Of a DNA stretch of 59,146 nt, positions 34,995-42,509 are shown piece after piece. The position numbers and the translations under genes were made by a program. How positions within the stretch are numbered: position 1 is the stretch's first letter; each line of letters begins with the position of its first letter. This DNA comes from Ruminococcus sp. (GTDB lineage: Bacteria; Bacillota; Clostridia; Oscillospirales; Ruminococcaceae): positions 155,420 to 214,565 of the forward strand of contig NZ_JAHZAX010000005.1 of NCBI RefSeq assembly GCF_019423705.1, written 5' to 3'. Under the pieces are notes generated by a model. That model ran no database searches. It saw nothing but the letters and a program-made list of their open reading frames with translations, and was not told the origin of the DNA.

Positions 34995-35849
34995 ATGTCT
35001 GCACGATTTGGACCTGCGGGAAACAGCGAAGCGTTTTCTGCTAGATATAAAACAACATTGCAAGCCCCCGGCTATCTCGAAGCAATGGGACTTGACCATT
35101 ACGAATATCAATGCGGCAGGGGAGTTAAGGTGTCGGACAAGATCGCCTTTGCTCTTAAAGATAAGGCTAAGGAGCATAACATCACACTTTCGCTCCACGC
35201 ACCTTATTTTATTTCGCTTTCAAGCCTTGAAGCCGAGAAGCGTGACAACAGCATAAACTACATCTTGCAGTCCTGCGACGCCGCAAGCAGAATGGGCGCT
35301 GAGCGTATCGTTATCCATTCGGGAAGCTGCGCAAAGATAAGCCGTGAGGATGCTCTTGAGCTTGCTAAGGACACACTCACAAGGGCGAGAAAGACCGCCG
35401 TTGAACAGGGCTTTGAGCATATCGTTTTCTGTCCCGAAACAATGGGCAAGGTGAACCAGCTTGGCAATCTGACGGAAGTACTTGAGCTTTGCAAGCTTGA
35501 CGACACATTCCTGCCCACAATAGATTTCGGACACCTTAATGCAAGAGAGTTCGGATATATAAAGGGCAAGGCTGAGTACGAAAAAATGCTTGACGAGGTG
35601 GAAAATGCTATCGGCCACGACAGGCTGAAAATTTTCCACAGTCATTTTTCAAAGATAATGTTCACAAACCCTGGCGGAGAAAAGAAGCATTTGACCTTTG
35701 ATGATAACCAAGGTTTTGGTCCAGATTATGAGCCACTTATGGAGATCGTTGCAAAGAAAGGCCTTTCGCCAACATTTGTCTGCGAAAGCGCAGGCACTCA
35801 GGATAAGGACGCCTTGACAATGAAGCAATATTATATGTCAGTCAAATAG
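34995..35849 (+). CDS. nfo: endonuclease IV-like AP endonuclease
   Basis: 284 aa, AAAGGAG upstream. TIM barrel of the AP-endonuclease-2 family with metal ligands in order: S-L-H-A-P-Y, I-V-I-H-S-G-S, C-P-E-T-M-G, P-T-I-D-F-G-H, I-F-H-S-H-F and F-V-C-E-S-A. It would cut DNA at abasic sites; sugar isomerases of the same fold are an alternative, but the pattern of His and Glu residues fits Nfo. Confidence 0.85.
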   Translation: MSARFGPAGNSEAFSARYKTTLQAPGYLEAMGLDHYEYQCGRGVKVSDKIAFALKDKAKEHNITLSLHAPYFISLSSLEAEKRDNSINYILQSCDAASRMGAERIVIHSGSCAKISREDALELAKDTLTRARKTAVEQGFEHIVFCPETMGKVNQLGNLTEVLELCKLDDTFLPTIDFGHLNAREFGYIKGKAEYEKMLDEVENAIGHDRLKIFHSHFSKIMFTNPGGEKKHLTFDDNQGFGPDYEPLMEIVAKKGLSPTFVCESAGTQDKDALTMKQYYMSVK

Positions 35850-35866
35850 ATTTGAGAGGATAAATT

Positions 35867-36325
35867 ATGAAGAGAATTTTAGTTATACACGGCCCTAACC
35901 TCAACCTTTTGGGCGAGCGTGAGCCGGGAGTTTACGGCACGGATACTTATGAGAGCATCAACAAGGAGATCGTTGAGCACGCAAAGAAATATGATTTTGA
36001 GTGCGACGTTTTCCAATCGAACCACGAGGGTGAGATAATCGACGAGCTCCACGCTGCAAGAATTGAGTATGACGGCATTGTGCTCAATGCTGGCGCATAT
36101 ACACATTACAGCTATGCTATCAGAGACGCTATTGCAGCTATCAAAGTGCCTGTTATCGAAGTTCACCTTAGCAATATCCACGCCCGTGATGAGTTTAGAC
36201 ACACGTCTGTTATCGCACCGGTTTGTATGGGTCAGATAAGCGGCTTCGGCAAGTATTCATATTATATGGGTATAGACGCCCTCCATTACAAGCTGTCAGA
36301 GGAAAGCGGTGAGGCAAATGTCTGA
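35867..36325 (+). CDS. aroQ: type II 3-dehydroquinate dehydratase
   Basis: 152 aa (GAGAGGA upstream). Starts with H-G-P-N-L-N-L-L-G-E-R-E, carries the catalytic Tyr in G-V-Y-G-T, the catalytic His in F-R-H-T-S-V-I-A, and S-N-I-H-A-R. It converts 3-dehydroquinate to 3-dehydroshikimate in the shikimate pathway. The next gene overlaps its 3' end. Confidence 0.97.
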   Translation: MKRILVIHGPNLNLLGEREPGVYGTDTYESINKEIVEHAKKYDFECDVFQSNHEGEIIDELHAARIEYDGIVLNAGAYTHYSYAIRDAIAAIKVPVIEVHLSNIHARDEFRHTSVIAPVCMGQISGFGKYSYYMGIDALHYKLSEESGEANV

Positions 36326-37382
36326 TTTTGAAAAGCTACAGTCAAGGGTCAAAGAAACTGCAGATTGTGCGATCATCACCGACGATGTGAACAGGCGCTA
36401 TTTCACTTCAATGAAGTCAAGCGCAGGAACTCTTGTGGTTTTCCCTGAGAAGTCCTATTTCATCATTGATTTCCGATATATCGAAAAGGCGAGAAAGTCT
36501 GTCACAGCCTGCGAAGTCATTTTGCAGGGCAGGCTTTATGAGCAGATAAACGAGCTTATGGAAAGACACGGCGCAAAGACCGCCGCCATAAATGCGGACA
36601 CCTGCACGGTTGCTGAGCTTATAGGCTATCAGCAGAGGATAAACGCTGATATCAAGGCTGACGGCAAGCTTGCGGAGATTATCCGTGATATCAGAACTGT
36701 TAAATCGCAGGCAGATATCGACAAGATAATAAAGGCGCAGCGCATTGCCGAGAAGGGCTTTGAGCATATGCTTGACTTTATCAAGATTGGCAGGACTGAG
36801 AAAGAAATTCAGCTTGAGCTTGATTACTTTATGCTCAGCAACGGTGCAGAGGCGCTGTCATTTGATACCATTGCGCTTTCGGGAAAAAACACATCGCTGC
36901 CCCACGGCGTTCCTTCTGATAAGAAGGTCGAAAAGGGCGACTTTGTGCTTATGGATTTCGGCGCAGTTTATGAGGGCTGGCACAGCGATATGACAAGAAC
37001 TGTCTGCGTTGGCGAGCCAACAGACAAAATGCGCTACGTTTATGAGACCGTTCTGAAAGCGCAGCTTGCAGGTCTAGAAGCTGTCAAAGCCGGAATGAGC
37101 GGAAGAGAGCTTGACAAGGTGGCGAGAGATATCATTTCCGCCGCCGGTTATGGTGACAATTTCGGCCATTCCCTTGGTCACGGCGTTGGTATGGAAATTC
37201 ACGAAAGTCCTTATGCTTCTCCAAGCAGGGAAGATATCTTGCCCGAAAATTCTATCGTGACTGTCGAGCCGGGAATTTACCTTGAGGACGAATTTGGCGT
37301 AAGGATAGAGGATTTCGTTATTGTCACAAAAGAGGGCTGCATTAATATGACAAAAGCCCCGAAAAAGCTTATTTGTTTGTAA
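36309..37382 (+). CDS. pepQ: Xaa-Pro dipeptidase/aminopeptidase, M24 family
   Basis: 357 aa from the GTG at 36309, 6 nt after AGAGG; the ATG at 36318 is an alternative. An N-terminal creatinase-like domain (about 1-130) precedes the pita-bread domain with metal ligands D in V-L-M-D-F-G and S-D-M-T-R-T, H in L-G-H-G-V-G, and E in V-E-P-G-I-Y and R-I-E-D. It cleaves peptides ending the bond at Pro. It lies directly before efp, as often seen in Firmicutes (yqhT-efp); a weak AT-only hairpin follows the stop. Confidence 0.92.
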   Translation: MRQMSDFEKLQSRVKETADCAIITDDVNRRYFTSMKSSAGTLVVFPEKSYFIIDFRYIEKARKSVTACEVILQGRLYEQINELMERHGAKTAAINADTCTVAELIGYQQRINADIKADGKLAEIIRDIRTVKSQADIDKIIKAQRIAEKGFEHMLDFIKIGRTEKEIQLELDYFMLSNGAEALSFDTIALSGKNTSLPHGVPSDKKVEKGDFVLMDFGAVYEGWHSDMTRTVCVGEPTDKMRYVYETVLKAQLAGLEAVKAGMSGRELDKVARDIISAAGYGDNFGHSLGHGVGMEIHESPYASPSREDILPENSIVTVEPGIYLEDEFGVRIEDFVIVTKEGCINMTKAPKKLICL

Positions 37383-37420
37383 CTTTTTTATCTTTTATAT
37401 AAAAAAGTTTTAAAAAGCCC

Positions 37421-37449
37421 TTGCAATAAACAAATAAATATGGTAAAAT
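37421..37449 (+). promoter_or_regulatory. promoter of efp
   Basis: TTGCAA (37421-37426), 17-nt spacer, TAAAAT (37444-37449). Confidence 0.7.
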
Positions 37450-37522
37450 AATTATATGAGTATGTTTGACTGTTTTTGTTGTTCATACAGATAATCAAGA
37501 ATGTTTATGGAGGTACTAAATA

Positions 37523-38080
37523 ATGGTAACTGCTGGAGATTTTAGAAACGGCGTAACTTTTGAAGAGGACGGCAACGTAATGCAGATCGTGGAGTTTCAG
37601 CACGTTAAGCCTGGTAAGGGCGCTGCTTTCGTAAGAGCCAAGGTTAGAAATGTAATTTCCGGTTCCGTAGTTGAAAAGACTTACAACCCAACTGCAAAAT
37701 TCCCAACAGCTTATGTTGAGAGAAAGGATATGGAGTATTCTTACAACGACGGCGATCTTTATTACTTTATGGATCCAGAGAGCTATGAGCTCGTTCCTGT
37801 AAACAAGGCTGAGCTTTCCGACAACTTTAAGTTCGTAAAGGAAAATATGGTATGTAAGATCCTTTCATACAAGGGCACAGTATTCGGCGTTGAGCCTCCT
37901 TACTTTGTAGATCTCGAAGTAACTGAGACTGAGCCTGGTATCAAGGGCGACACAGCTACAAACGCTACTAAGCCTGCAACTGTTGAGACTGGCGCTGAGA
38001 TCAGAGTTCCTCTGTTCATCAACACAGGCGACAGGATCAGGATCGATACTCGTACTTGCGAGTATATGGAGCGTGCATAA
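37523..38080 (+). CDS. efp: translation elongation factor P
   Basis: 185 aa, GGAGG upstream. KOW-like domain I (about 1-65) with the tip loop H-V-K-P-G-K-G-A-A-F whose Lys would face the peptidyl-transferase centre; OB domains II and III follow, ending in G-D-R-I-R-I-D-T-R-T-C-E-Y. EF-P relieves stalling at polyproline. No modification genes (epmA/epmB) are seen nearby. Confidence 0.97.
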   Translation: MVTAGDFRNGVTFEEDGNVMQIVEFQHVKPGKGAAFVRAKVRNVISGSVVEKTYNPTAKFPTAYVERKDMEYSYNDGDLYYFMDPESYELVPVNKAELSDNFKFVKENMVCKILSYKGTVFGVEPPYFVDLEVTETEPGIKGDTATNATKPATVETGAEIRVPLFINTGDRIRIDTRTCEYMERA

Positions 38081-38130
38081 TAAGCAATAGCAATTAAAGC
38101 TAACGGATATTCAGAAACGGAGGGAATATT

Positions 38131-38574
38131 ATGGAGCTGTCAAAGAAGGTTGCATATTTAAAGGGACTTATGGACGGTCTCAAGATAGACGATTCAACAA
38201 ACGAGGGTAAGATTCTTTACGCAATGGCAGATATTCTTGATGAAATGGCTGCTACTGTTGAGGACGTTGCTGATGAAGTTGACGAGGCTGTTGAGCTTCT
38301 CGATACACTAGATGAAGATCTTGGCGAGCTTGAAGATGACTTCTATTGTGACGATGACGACTGCGATTGTGATGACGATTGCTGCTGCGACGATGACGAT
38401 GAAGACTATGAAGATGATGACGACGCTATGTACGAGTGCGTTTGCCCTAACTGCGGCGATACGATTATGCTTGGCGAGAACATCATTGCAGAAGGCTCCA
38501 TTGACTGTCCTAATTGCGGAGAGAGCCTCGAATTCGATTTCTCAGAGATTGACGATGAGGAAGACGAGGATTAA
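38131..38574 (+). CDS. CD1247-type protein with Asp/Cys tract and zinc ribbon
   Basis: 147 aa (GGAGGGA upstream). Residues 1-65 are a helical domain seen at the N-terminus of clostridial CD1247-type proteins (K-K-V-A-Y-L-K-G-L-M-D-G). Residues 70-97 are almost only Asp, Cys and Glu, with a C-C-C run. Residues 99-130 form a two-CxxC zinc ribbon (C-P-N-C-G ... C-P-N-C-G). The tail is acidic. Net charge is extremely negative. The function is unknown; the Asp/Cys tract could bind metal. The gene lies 50 nt after efp with no terminator between. Confidence 0.85.
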   Translation: MELSKKVAYLKGLMDGLKIDDSTNEGKILYAMADILDEMAATVEDVADEVDEAVELLDTLDEDLGELEDDFYCDDDDCDCDDDCCCDDDDEDYEDDDDAMYECVCPNCGDTIMLGENIIAEGSIDCPNCGESLEFDFSEIDDEEDED

Positions 38575-38609
38575 TTTCTTATAAGTGTTCAGCTAAAATT
38601 TAATAATGT

Positions 38610-38731
38610 GTTTCAGGGGTGGTGAAATTCCACACCGGAGGTGATCGAATTTATTCGTAAGTCCTCGACCGCAGAAATGCGCTGATTCGGTGAGATTCCG
38701 AAACCGACGGTCAAAGTCCGGATGGAAGAAA
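38610..38731 (+). promoter_or_regulatory. FMN riboswitch (RFN element)
   Basis: Conserved RFN blocks are present in order: TTCAGGGGTGGTGAAATTCC, the ACCGGAGGTGAT segment, CCTCGACC, GATTCGGTGAGATTCCG, ACCGACGGTCAAAGTCCGGA and GGAAGAA. It is followed by a terminator and ribU, so FMN binding should lower riboflavin uptake. Confidence 0.96.
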
Positions 38732-38757
38732 CGACAGATCAATTTTGCATACTTAGG

Positions 38758-38786
38758 CGCCCTGAAAAGATTTTCAGGGCGTTTTT
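38758..38786 (+). terminator. terminator of the FMN riboswitch
   Basis: Perfect 11-bp stem CGCCCTGAAAA / TTTTCAGGGCG with a 2-nt centre and five T residues, between the aptamer and ribU. Confidence 0.93.
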
Positions 38787-38840
38787 GCGCTATTTGCTGC
38801 TGTTTCTCCCGATAATTTTATTTATTTGGAGGAATTAACA

Positions 38841-39464
38841 ATGACAAGTGAAAACACAATGCCTGTTAAAAAGGCTTTTACAACAAGAAAAATGGTGACG
38901 GTGGCTATGCTCAGCGCCATCGCTACTGTGATATATTACCTTGATTTTCCTGTGCCGCTTATGCCAGGATTTATCAAGCTTGACCTTTCAAACGTTATAT
39001 CCCTGCTGGCAGGATTCTCAATGGGTCCTATAGCAGGCGTGATCGTTTGCCTTATCAAGAACGTTATCCAGCTCATTATAAAAGGTCTTGGCACAACAAT
39101 GGGTATCGGCAACATTTTCGACTTTGTAACAAGCGCAGCTTTCGTGCTGACGGCTTCGCTTATCTATGTAAAGCACAAGACGAAAAAGGCCGCCGTTATC
39201 GGCTGCCTGATCGGCACGCTGGTGTTTACAGTAATAAGCCTGCCGCTTAATTACTTCATCGTTTACCCGATCTACTTCAAGGCTTTCGGCGGCGAGGCTG
39301 CTATCCTTGGAATGTACAAAGAGATTATGCCTGGCGTGAAGAACATTTTCTCAGCGCTGTGCATTTTTAATCTGCCGTTTACCTTTGTGAAGGGTATCGT
39401 GTGTGCGCTTGTCACTATTCTCATATACAAGCCGCTTTCGCCCGTATTAAAGGGTTGTAACTGA
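38841..39464 (+). CDS. ribU: riboflavin ECF transporter S component
   Basis: 207 aa from the ATG at 38841 (TTGGAGG upstream). Six hydrophobic segments spread over about 25-200, with K-L-D-L-S-N near residue 50 and the G-P-I-A-G motif typical of RibU. It binds riboflavin outside and needs the shared ECF energising module, not encoded in this window. The FMN riboswitch directly upstream confirms the substrate. Confidence 0.95.
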   Translation: MTSENTMPVKKAFTTRKMVTVAMLSAIATVIYYLDFPVPLMPGFIKLDLSNVISLLAGFSMGPIAGVIVCLIKNVIQLIIKGLGTTMGIGNIFDFVTSAAFVLTASLIYVKHKTKKAAVIGCLIGTLVFTVISLPLNYFIVYPIYFKAFGGEAAILGMYKEIMPGVKNIFSALCIFNLPFTFVKGIVCALVTILIYKPLSPVLKGCN

Positions 39465-39488
39465 TTTTTATTTTAGCTGAACACAAAA

Positions 39489-39526
39489 AAAGAGCTGAGA
39501 CATTTTATTGTCCCAGCTCTTTTTCT
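39489..39526 (+). terminator. terminator after ribU, usable on both strands
   Basis: Stem AAAGAGCTG / CAGCTCTTT extended by GACA / TTGTC, with T or A runs on each side. It also covers the end of the converging DUF3592 gene. Confidence 0.85.
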
Positions 39527-39916
39527 TATTGTAATTTTCGTTTGCCTTTAAAGTATGCAAATAAACTTGCGGCACCTATCAAGCAACATATGAACGTCCA
39601 TAAAAAATCTGTTGTTTTAGGTTTTTCGGGCTTGTTTGGATCAATGTAGATCGTAATATTCTTGCCGTCTTTCATTGTAAAGCCATTGTAAGTGTTGATA
39701 TGCACATCAGAATATATCTTGCCATTATATGTATAAGTCAAATATGCCTGTTTATTTTTTTTTCCCAGAGCTTCTTTGATGTACTTCTATGCTAATAAGT
39801 GCTTCAGTTTTGTCACATTTGCTTATTGTTATAATGCTAAACGCAACAAACAATGCACCTACCCCTATTAAAATTATCCCGATTATAAGCCATATTTTAT
39901 CATTGTTCTTATTCAT
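39526..39916 (-). pseudogene. DUF3592-like membrane protein interrupted at a 9-A tract
   Basis: Frame one begins at ATG 39916 (AGAGG upstream): 54 aa with one membrane helix (about 9-31), ending in S-S-G-K-K-K and a stop at 39752. The second frame (39526 to about 39765) supplies the rest of a DUF3592-type domain: Y-L-T-Y-T-Y-N-G-K-I-Y-S-D, then I-Y-I-D-P-N-K-P-E-K-P and a second helix (about 20 residues). The two frames join if the run of nine A (plus-strand T at 39755-39763) is read as eight. It may be a recent frameshift, a phase-variable switch, transcript slippage on the A run, or a sequencing error. Confidence 0.75.
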
Positions 39917-39952
39917 TTTTCTGCCTCTATAATTTATATATGCTGCAATTAT

Positions 39953-39989
39953 AATAATGATACACCCCTTTCAGAAGTGTATCATTATT
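39953..39989 (-). terminator. hairpin downstream of metK
   Basis: Thirteen-base-pair dyad AATAATGATACAC / GTGTATCATTATT, 12 nt after the metK stop; no clean T run follows on the minus strand. Confidence 0.55.
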
Positions 39990-40001
39990 GCTATTTATAT
40001 C

Positions 40002-41174
40002 TTACTTAACTGCTTCAAGAAGCTGGTCGATCCTGTCTGTCTTTTCCCAAGCAACATCAAGATCTTCACGGCCGATGTGTCCGTAAGCTGCAAGCTTCTT
40101 GTACTGTGGCTTTCTCAAGTCAAGTGTCTTGATGATAGCCGCAGGTCTGAGGTCGAATACCTTTTCAACTGCTGCTTCGATCTTTTCATCTGAAACCTTA
40201 CCTGTGCCGTATGTGTCGACCATAATAGATACAGGGTGTGCAACGCCGATAGCGTAAGCAAGCTCAACTTCGCACTTCTTAGCAAGACCTGCTGCAACAA
40301 TGTTCTTTGCAACGTATCTTGCAGCGTATGTTGCGCTTCTATCAACCTTTGTAGGATCCTTGCCCGAGAATGCTCCGCCGCCGTGACGAGCGTATCCGCC
40401 GTAAGTATCAACGATGATCTTTCTGCCTGTCAGACCGCTGTCGCCCTGTGGGCCGCCTACAACAAATCTGCCTGTTGGGTTTACAAAATATGTTGTGTTG
40501 TCGTCAAGAAGCTCAGCGGGGATAACTGGCTTTATTACCTTTTCGATGACATCCGCTCTGATCTGCTCAAGTGTAACAGCGTCATCGTGCTGTGATGAAA
40601 CTACAACAGCGTCAACTCTTGTTGGCTTGCCGTCGTCATATTCAACTGTTACCTGTGTCTTGCCGTCCGGTCTAAGATATGGCAGAGTGCCGTTCTTTCT
40701 TACTTCTGTGAGCTTGAGGGCAAGCTTGTGAGCAAGTGAGATAGGCATTGGCATAAGCTCAGGTGTCTCATCGCAAGCAAAGCCGAACATCATGCCCTGA
40801 TCGCCTGCGCCTGTGTCGAATGCGTTTTCAGCTCTGCCTTCAAGTGCATTGTCAACGCCCATTGCGATATCAGGGGACTGCTTGTCGATAGTTGTGAGAA
40901 CTGAGCAAGTGTGTCCGTCAAAGCCGTACTTAGCTCTGTCATAACCGATCTCGATAACAGTATCACGAACGATCTGTGGGATATCAATTACAGCCTTAGT
41001 TGTGATCTCGCCCATACACATTACAACTCCTGTTGTTGTAACAGTCTCGCAGGCAACTCTTGACATTGGATCCTGCTCAAGAAGAGCGTCAAGTATAGCG
41101 TCAGATATCTGATCGCATATCTTATCTGGGTGTCCTTCAGTAACTGATTCTGAAGTGAACAAGTACTTTGACAT
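40002..41174 (-). CDS. metK: S-adenosylmethionine synthetase
   Basis: 390 aa (AGAGGTAA upstream of the ATG). Motifs: F-T-S-E-S-V-T-E-G-H-P-D-K near the start, G-A-G-D-Q-G-M-M-F-G near 117, G-G-A-F-S-G-K-D near 269 and D-T-Y-G. It makes SAM from methionine and ATP. A SAM-I riboswitch with its terminator lies in the leader, so SAM feeds back on its own synthesis. Confidence 0.98.
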   Translation of the reverse strand: MSKYLFTSESVTEGHPDKICDQISDAILDALLEQDPMSRVACETVTTTGVVMCMGEITTKAVIDIPQIVRDTVIEIGYDRAKYGFDGHTCSVLTTIDKQSPDIAMGVDNALEGRAENAFDTGAGDQGMMFGFACDETPELMPMPISLAHKLALKLTEVRKNGTLPYLRPDGKTQVTVEYDDGKPTRVDAVVVSSQHDDAVTLEQIRADVIEKVIKPVIPAELLDDNTTYFVNPTGRFVVGGPQGDSGLTGRKIIVDTYGGYARHGGGAFSGKDPTKVDRSATYAARYVAKNIVAAGLAKKCEVELAYAIGVAHPVSIMVDTYGTGKVSDEKIEAAVEKVFDLRPAAIIKTLDLRKPQYKKLAAYGHIGREDLDVAWEKTDRIDQLLEAVK

Positions 41175-41221
41175 AAAATTACCTCTTTTCTTAAATTTTG
41201 TTAATTTATAAACAGCCGCAA

Positions 41222-41246
41222 AAAAAGCGCTTCATTCCGAAACGCT
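41222..41246 (-). terminator. terminator of the metK S-box
   Basis: Minus strand: stem AGCGTTTC / GAAGCGCT (one G-T pair), 5-nt loop, then a run of seven T, between aptamer and metK. Confidence 0.85.
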
Positions 41247-41262
41247 TGAAAATTCTCAATTT

Positions 41263-41360
41263 CCTCATCTTTCGGAAATAACCGCAGGATTTAGCACCTT
41301 AGCTGAAAGCTAGGTTGCCGGGCTTCAAAGGACCTGTTTCCTCCACCACTCTTGATAAGG
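41263..41360 (-). promoter_or_regulatory. metK leader: SAM-I (S-box) riboswitch
   Basis: On the minus strand: P1 CCTTATC (41354-41360) pairs with GATGAGG (41263-41269); the conserved segments AAGAGTGGTGGAGG, GAAGCCCGGCAACC, AAGGTGCTAAATCC and CCGAAAGATGAG are all present. Binding of SAM should favour the terminator upstream of metK. Confidence 0.97.
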
Positions 41361-41382
41361 CTATTTAATTTTAACAAACTAT

Positions 41383-41411
41383 ATTATACTACACCCATCT
41401 GCATTTGTCAA
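41383..41411 (-). promoter_or_regulatory. promoter of the metK leader
   Basis: Minus strand: TTGACA (41406-41411), 17-nt spacer, TATAAT (41383-41388). Confidence 0.9.
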
Positions 41412-41486
41412 CAGTTTTAAACATATTTATCTAAATGTTTACCCTTTAGTAATGTTTTAAGTGCCGCTAACTTTTATAATAAAAGA

Positions 41487-41513
41487 AAAGCCGCCTGTTT
41501 CCAAGCGGCTTTG
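41487..41513 (-). terminator. terminator of the flavin reductase unit
   Basis: Stem AAAGCCGC / GCGGCTTT with a 10-nt loop and a T-rich stretch on the minus strand; it comes after the aldo/keto reductase stub. Confidence 0.85.
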
Positions 41514-41542
41514 TATATTTTAGTCGTGCACTTTAAGTGTGC

Positions 41543-41593
41543 TTATCCCTCGATAGGCATTTCAACGCCGTTGTTAAGCTTTACAAATTCAAT
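41543..41593 (-). pseudogene. 17-codon stub of an aldo/keto reductase gene
   Basis: Directly after the flavin reductase stop, AAGGAGG is followed 7 nt later by ATT and then E-F-V-K-L-N-N-G-V-E-M-P-I-E-G-stop. This is the typical N-terminus of aldo/keto reductases (x-x-F-x-L-N-N-G-x-x-M-P-x-x-G). The rest of the gene is gone and the terminator follows 30 nt later. The start is ATT rather than ATG, as expected for a decaying gene. The remnant shows that a reductase gene once followed the flavin reductase in this unit. Confidence 0.7.
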
Positions 41594-41605
41594 AGAGTGA
41601 CCTCC

Positions 41606-42160
41606 TTATTTAAGTGCTGCGCCGTCCTTGAAAGCATTTCCGACCTTTTCGCCAAGTCTGTAATAATTGTTTCCTGCCATATCGAATGTGATAGGGAAGA
41701 ACTTTTCAAGGGATACGTTTCCGTTTTCGAGAATGCTTTCATCTGCGCTTACGTTTTTGATCGTGCCGAGATATTTGCCGCCCTCATAAACTGTTACGAG
41801 CTCGCACTCGAGAGCCAAAGGCAGTTCCTTTATGATCGGAGCGTCAACAAATTCGCTCTTTTCAGCGGTGAAACCAGTCTTCTTGAACTTGTCGGGATCG
41901 CTGTTTGCCGAAACGATACCAACATAATCGCAGGCAATAACGTGATCCACGTCAGCAATGCTTATAGTGAAAGCCTTTTTGAGCATAATGTTGTCGGTTG
42001 TCTTGTGGCTGCCGAGGTCAACAATGATCTTATCAGCGCCAACAATGCCGCCCCAAGCTGCATTCATAACGTTAGGATTGCCGTCCTTATCGTATGTGCC
42101 TATCATCATAACAGGCTGTGGGAACAAATATGGCTTTGCGCCTAAATTCTTTCTGCTCAT
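41606..42160 (-). CDS. flavin reductase-like FMN-binding protein
   Basis: 184 aa from the ATG at 42160 (AAAAGGAG upstream; a GTG at 42169 lies within the ribosome binding region). Split-barrel flavin reductase fold: P-V-M-M-I-G-T-Y-D-K-D-G-N-P-N-V-M-N-A-A-W-G near the start and a T-T-D-N-I motif near residue 56, with a Cys in the A-C-D-Y-V-G stretch. Members bind FMN and supply or use reduced flavin; the physiological substrate is unknown. An 8-bp dyad (42240-42258) lies upstream of its promoter, and a dead aldo/keto reductase stub follows. Confidence 0.88.
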   Translation of the reverse strand: MSRKNLGAKPYLFPQPVMMIGTYDKDGNPNVMNAAWGGIVGADKIIVDLGSHKTTDNIMLKKAFTISIADVDHVIACDYVGIVSANSDPDKFKKTGFTAEKSEFVDAPIIKELPLALECELVTVYEGGKYLGTIKNVSADESILENGNVSLEKFFPITFDMAGNNYYRLGEKVGNAFKDGAALK

Positions 42161-42191
42161 AAAAAACACTCCTTTTTTATTTTCTGATCAT

Positions 42192-42221
42192 ATTTTACCA
42201 CAAAATGCGGCGATTGTACAA
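42192..42221 (-). promoter_or_regulatory. promoter of the flavin reductase gene
   Basis: Minus strand: TTGTAC (42216-42221), 18-nt spacer, TAAAAT (42192-42197). Confidence 0.55.
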
Positions 42222-42239
42222 TGCCGATTTTTCATAACG

Positions 42240-42258
42240 CTATAACTGGAAGTTATAG
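42240..42258. promoter_or_regulatory. candidate operator upstream of the flavin reductase
   Basis: Perfect dyad CTATAACT, 3 nt, AGTTATAG, located 18 nt upstream of the -35 box. TATAACT-type half sites are common for MarR/HxlR regulators, but no such gene is in the window. Confidence 0.5.
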
Positions 42259-42324
42259 TGAAAAGTGGCTGTATAAGATCATCAACATTTATTATCATAA
42301 AGCTAATTTTTCTCCCTGCATAAC

Positions 42325-42353
42325 TTGACATTACATCTGAGATATGGTATAAT
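42325..42353 (+). promoter_or_regulatory. promoter of the tRNA-Leu gene
   Basis: Perfect TTGACA (42325-42330), 17-nt spacer, perfect TATAAT (42348-42353), 25 nt before the tRNA. Confidence 0.9.
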
Positions 42354-42377
42354 ATCAATGTTTGATATTTGAATAAT

Positions 42378-42464
42378 GCCGCTGTGGTGGAATAGGCAGA
42401 CACAAGGGACTTAAAATCCCTCGGGGTAAAACCCGTACCGGTTCAAGTCCGGTTAGCGGCACCA
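42378..42464 (+). tRNA. tRNA-Leu, anticodon TAA
   Basis: 87 nt including an encoded CCA. Acceptor stem GCCGCTG pairs with TAGCGGC in the 3' part; the anticodon loop CTTAAAA contains TAA, flanked by GGGA/TCCC; a long variable arm (CGGGGTAAAACCCG) marks a class II tRNA; GGTTCAAGTCC is the T arm. It reads UUA and UUG codons. Confidence 0.97.
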
Positions 42465-42465
42465 G

Positions 42466-42495
42466 AAAAACGAGTTCTTATGAGCTCGTTTTTTT
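42466..42495 (+). terminator. terminator of tRNA-Leu
   Basis: AAAAACGAG / CTCGTTTTT stem followed by T residues, starting 2 nt after the CCA. Confidence 0.85.
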
Positions 42496-42509
42496 GTGCC
42501 TATTTTTGC

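Noticed and set aside
38331..38440. Tandem DNA repeat in the Asp-rich region as a regulatory repeat
   Set aside because: The GA(C/T)-rich stretch is coding for Asp and keeps its frame; it has no fixed repeat unit beyond codons.
38312..38584. Met/Thr-rich frame overlapping the Asp/Cys tract
   Set aside because: It is a frame shadow of GAT/GAC repeats (ATG and ACG in the shifted frame) and not a gene.
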